Assembly (NCBI GenBank): GCA_002367815.1
Contig: DFDG01000038.1
Coordinates: forward strand, 1-6,302
From: Opitutaceae bacterium UBA3033
Lineage (GTDB): Bacteria > Verrucomicrobiota > Verrucomicrobiia > Opitutales > Opitutaceae
Length of the DNA: 6,302 bases
Reading direction: 5' to 3'
Position numbers and translations under genes: made by a program. Shown piece by piece: positions 5,514-6,302 of this stretch. The notes under the pieces were generated by a model. That model was not told the origin of the DNA, did not search any database, and was given only the letters and a program-made list of their open reading frames with translations. Numbering within the stretch: the stretch's first letter is position 1; the number at the start of each line of letters is the position of its first letter.

Positions 5514-6302
5514 TCAAACCACCGGGCCGAATTCGTAGGTGAGCGTCCAGGCGTGGTCGGTGCCGGGGATAAGTTCGGTTGCCATGTAGGGCTCGATCGA
5601 CCAGGTGTTGCTGTTGCCCCAGATCGGGCAGGTGTCGGGCACGAAATCGGTGGAGAAAATGATTTCCTTGAGCGGTGGATGCGAAAGCGTAGCGCTCAGC
5701 GGCGTGTCGGCGCCGATGATCAATTGTTCGAAGTGGCCATCGTCGCGATCGCGGAAGCGGCGTTTGAAGCTGAGCTGATGGTCGCCATCGAGTTCGTAAC
5801 CGACGTTGTCGTTCATGCCCCAAGTTTTCGGTAGACCGCAGGTGATCAGACGATCATCGAGGGCGAAAAACGGATGGGCGAACCAGTGCAGTGGCAGGGG
5901 GCGGTTGCCGATGTTGGTCAGCCGGGTGGACGATGAGAGCTTGCGTCGATCCAGCGCGATTCGGCGGGTAAGTTGGCAGGCGTAACCGTTGCCGGATTGT
6001 TCGGTGCAAAATTCGATCGCCCCATGACTGGTGGTGATTGACCATGGACAGGGTTCGGCGACGTCGAGATAACCGGCCATGTTGGGCGCCACATCGCCGA
6101 TCCCAATGATGAAACCGCGATTGTCTTCGAGAATCAGGGGACGGCCGGTGCCGAATTCGGCGTGACGAAAAGACTCGGGCAAACCCTGACCGTTAAAAGG
6201 GATGGGTTGATGGTTCGGCCATTCCGGGCCGGCTAAAAGCGGGACGCCCAGTTTGGCTTCATGGACTTGCCAGATGTAGCCACCCCAACCGTAGCGCAAA
6301 CC
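5514..6302 (-). CDS. Aldose 1-epimerase (galactose mutarotase-like) family protein, 5' end outside window
   Basis: The last 263 codons of a minus-strand gene ending at TGA (5516-5514). The frame is open to the window edge and the first visible residues (GLRYGWGGYIWQV) are already inside a beta-strand-like region, so the true start is beyond 6302. The protein has the beta-sandwich pattern of galactose mutarotase-like proteins. Counting from the TTG at 6299 as residue 1, GQGLPESFRH lies at 37-46 and RLTNIGNRPLPLHWFAHPFF at 126-145, where H142 is a candidate catalytic His. WSIEPYMAT at 233-241 has E236 as a candidate catalytic Glu. Family members interconvert alpha and beta anomers of aldoses, or bind sugars without catalysis. 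It converges on the GH36 gene and so is not in the same operon, but mutarotation of released galactose or arabinose would fit the locus. No signal peptide can be assessed. The family is likely; the substrate is not determined. Confidence 0.82.
   Translation of the reverse strand, partial: GLRYGWGGYIWQVHEAKLGVPLLAGPEWPNHQPIPFNGQGLPESFRHAEFGTGRPLILEDNRGFIIGIGDVAPNMAGYLDVAEPCPWSITTSHGAIEFCTEQSGNGYACQLTRRIALDRRKLSSSTRLTNIGNRPLPLHWFAHPFFALDDRLITCGLPKTWGMNDNVGYELDGDHQLSFKRRFRDRDDGHFEQLIIGADTPLSATLSHPPLKEIIFSTDFVPDTCPIWGNSNTWSIEPYMATELIPGTDHAWTLTYEFGPVV

Noticed and set aside
5425..5823. Minus-strand open frame of 132 codons overlapping the epimerase gene in another frame
   Set aside because: Its upstream part is low-complexity Arg/His-rich shadow sequence within the epimerase gene. 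Only the last 30 codons look protein-like, and these are reported as a finding instead of a gene.

Overview
The window reads as a carbohydrate-degradation locus of a Gram-negative-type bacterium. I lean towards Verrucomicrobiota, perhaps Opitutales-like. The grounds are moderately high GC, three genes whose starts lack a clear Shine-Dalgarno sequence, a dense set of glycoside hydrolases, and GTAG-headed REP-type palindromes in both larger intergenic gaps. This placement is inferred from style; no marker gene is present.

Layout, left to right. The plus strand opens with the last 42 codons of a GH127-like (DUF1680) protein, probably a beta-L-arabinofuranosidase. Its stop overlaps by ATGA the start of a secreted M28 zinc peptidase of the carboxypeptidase Q type (128-1669). 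A 247-bp gap follows, holding a REPIN-like double hairpin (1725-1780) and a possible LacI-family operator (1829-1842). Next come a single-domain GH43-like enzyme starting at GTG (1917-2810) and, 81 bp later, a GH36 alpha-galactosidase-type enzyme (2892-5072), both without signal peptides. A 441-bp non-coding gap (5073-5513) is packed with at least three kinds of palindromic repeat. One of them appears to be a perfect 12-bp-stem REP split by an 83-bp insertion. The window ends in the 3' part of a convergent minus-strand gene for an aldose 1-epimerase (mutarotase)-like protein (5514-6302, truncated by the window edge).

Functionally, the hydrolases fit removal of arabinose and galactose from plant cell-wall material. 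A mutarotase next door would interconvert anomers of the released sugars. The tight coupling of a GH127 gene to an exopeptidase gene suggests, as an inference, that the substrate may be a glycoprotein such as extensin or an arabinogalactan protein. The peptidase looks exported while GH43 and GH36 look cytoplasmic, so an oligosaccharide transporter outside the window would be expected. I saw no CRISPR, tRNA, rRNA, phage or intact transposase genes.
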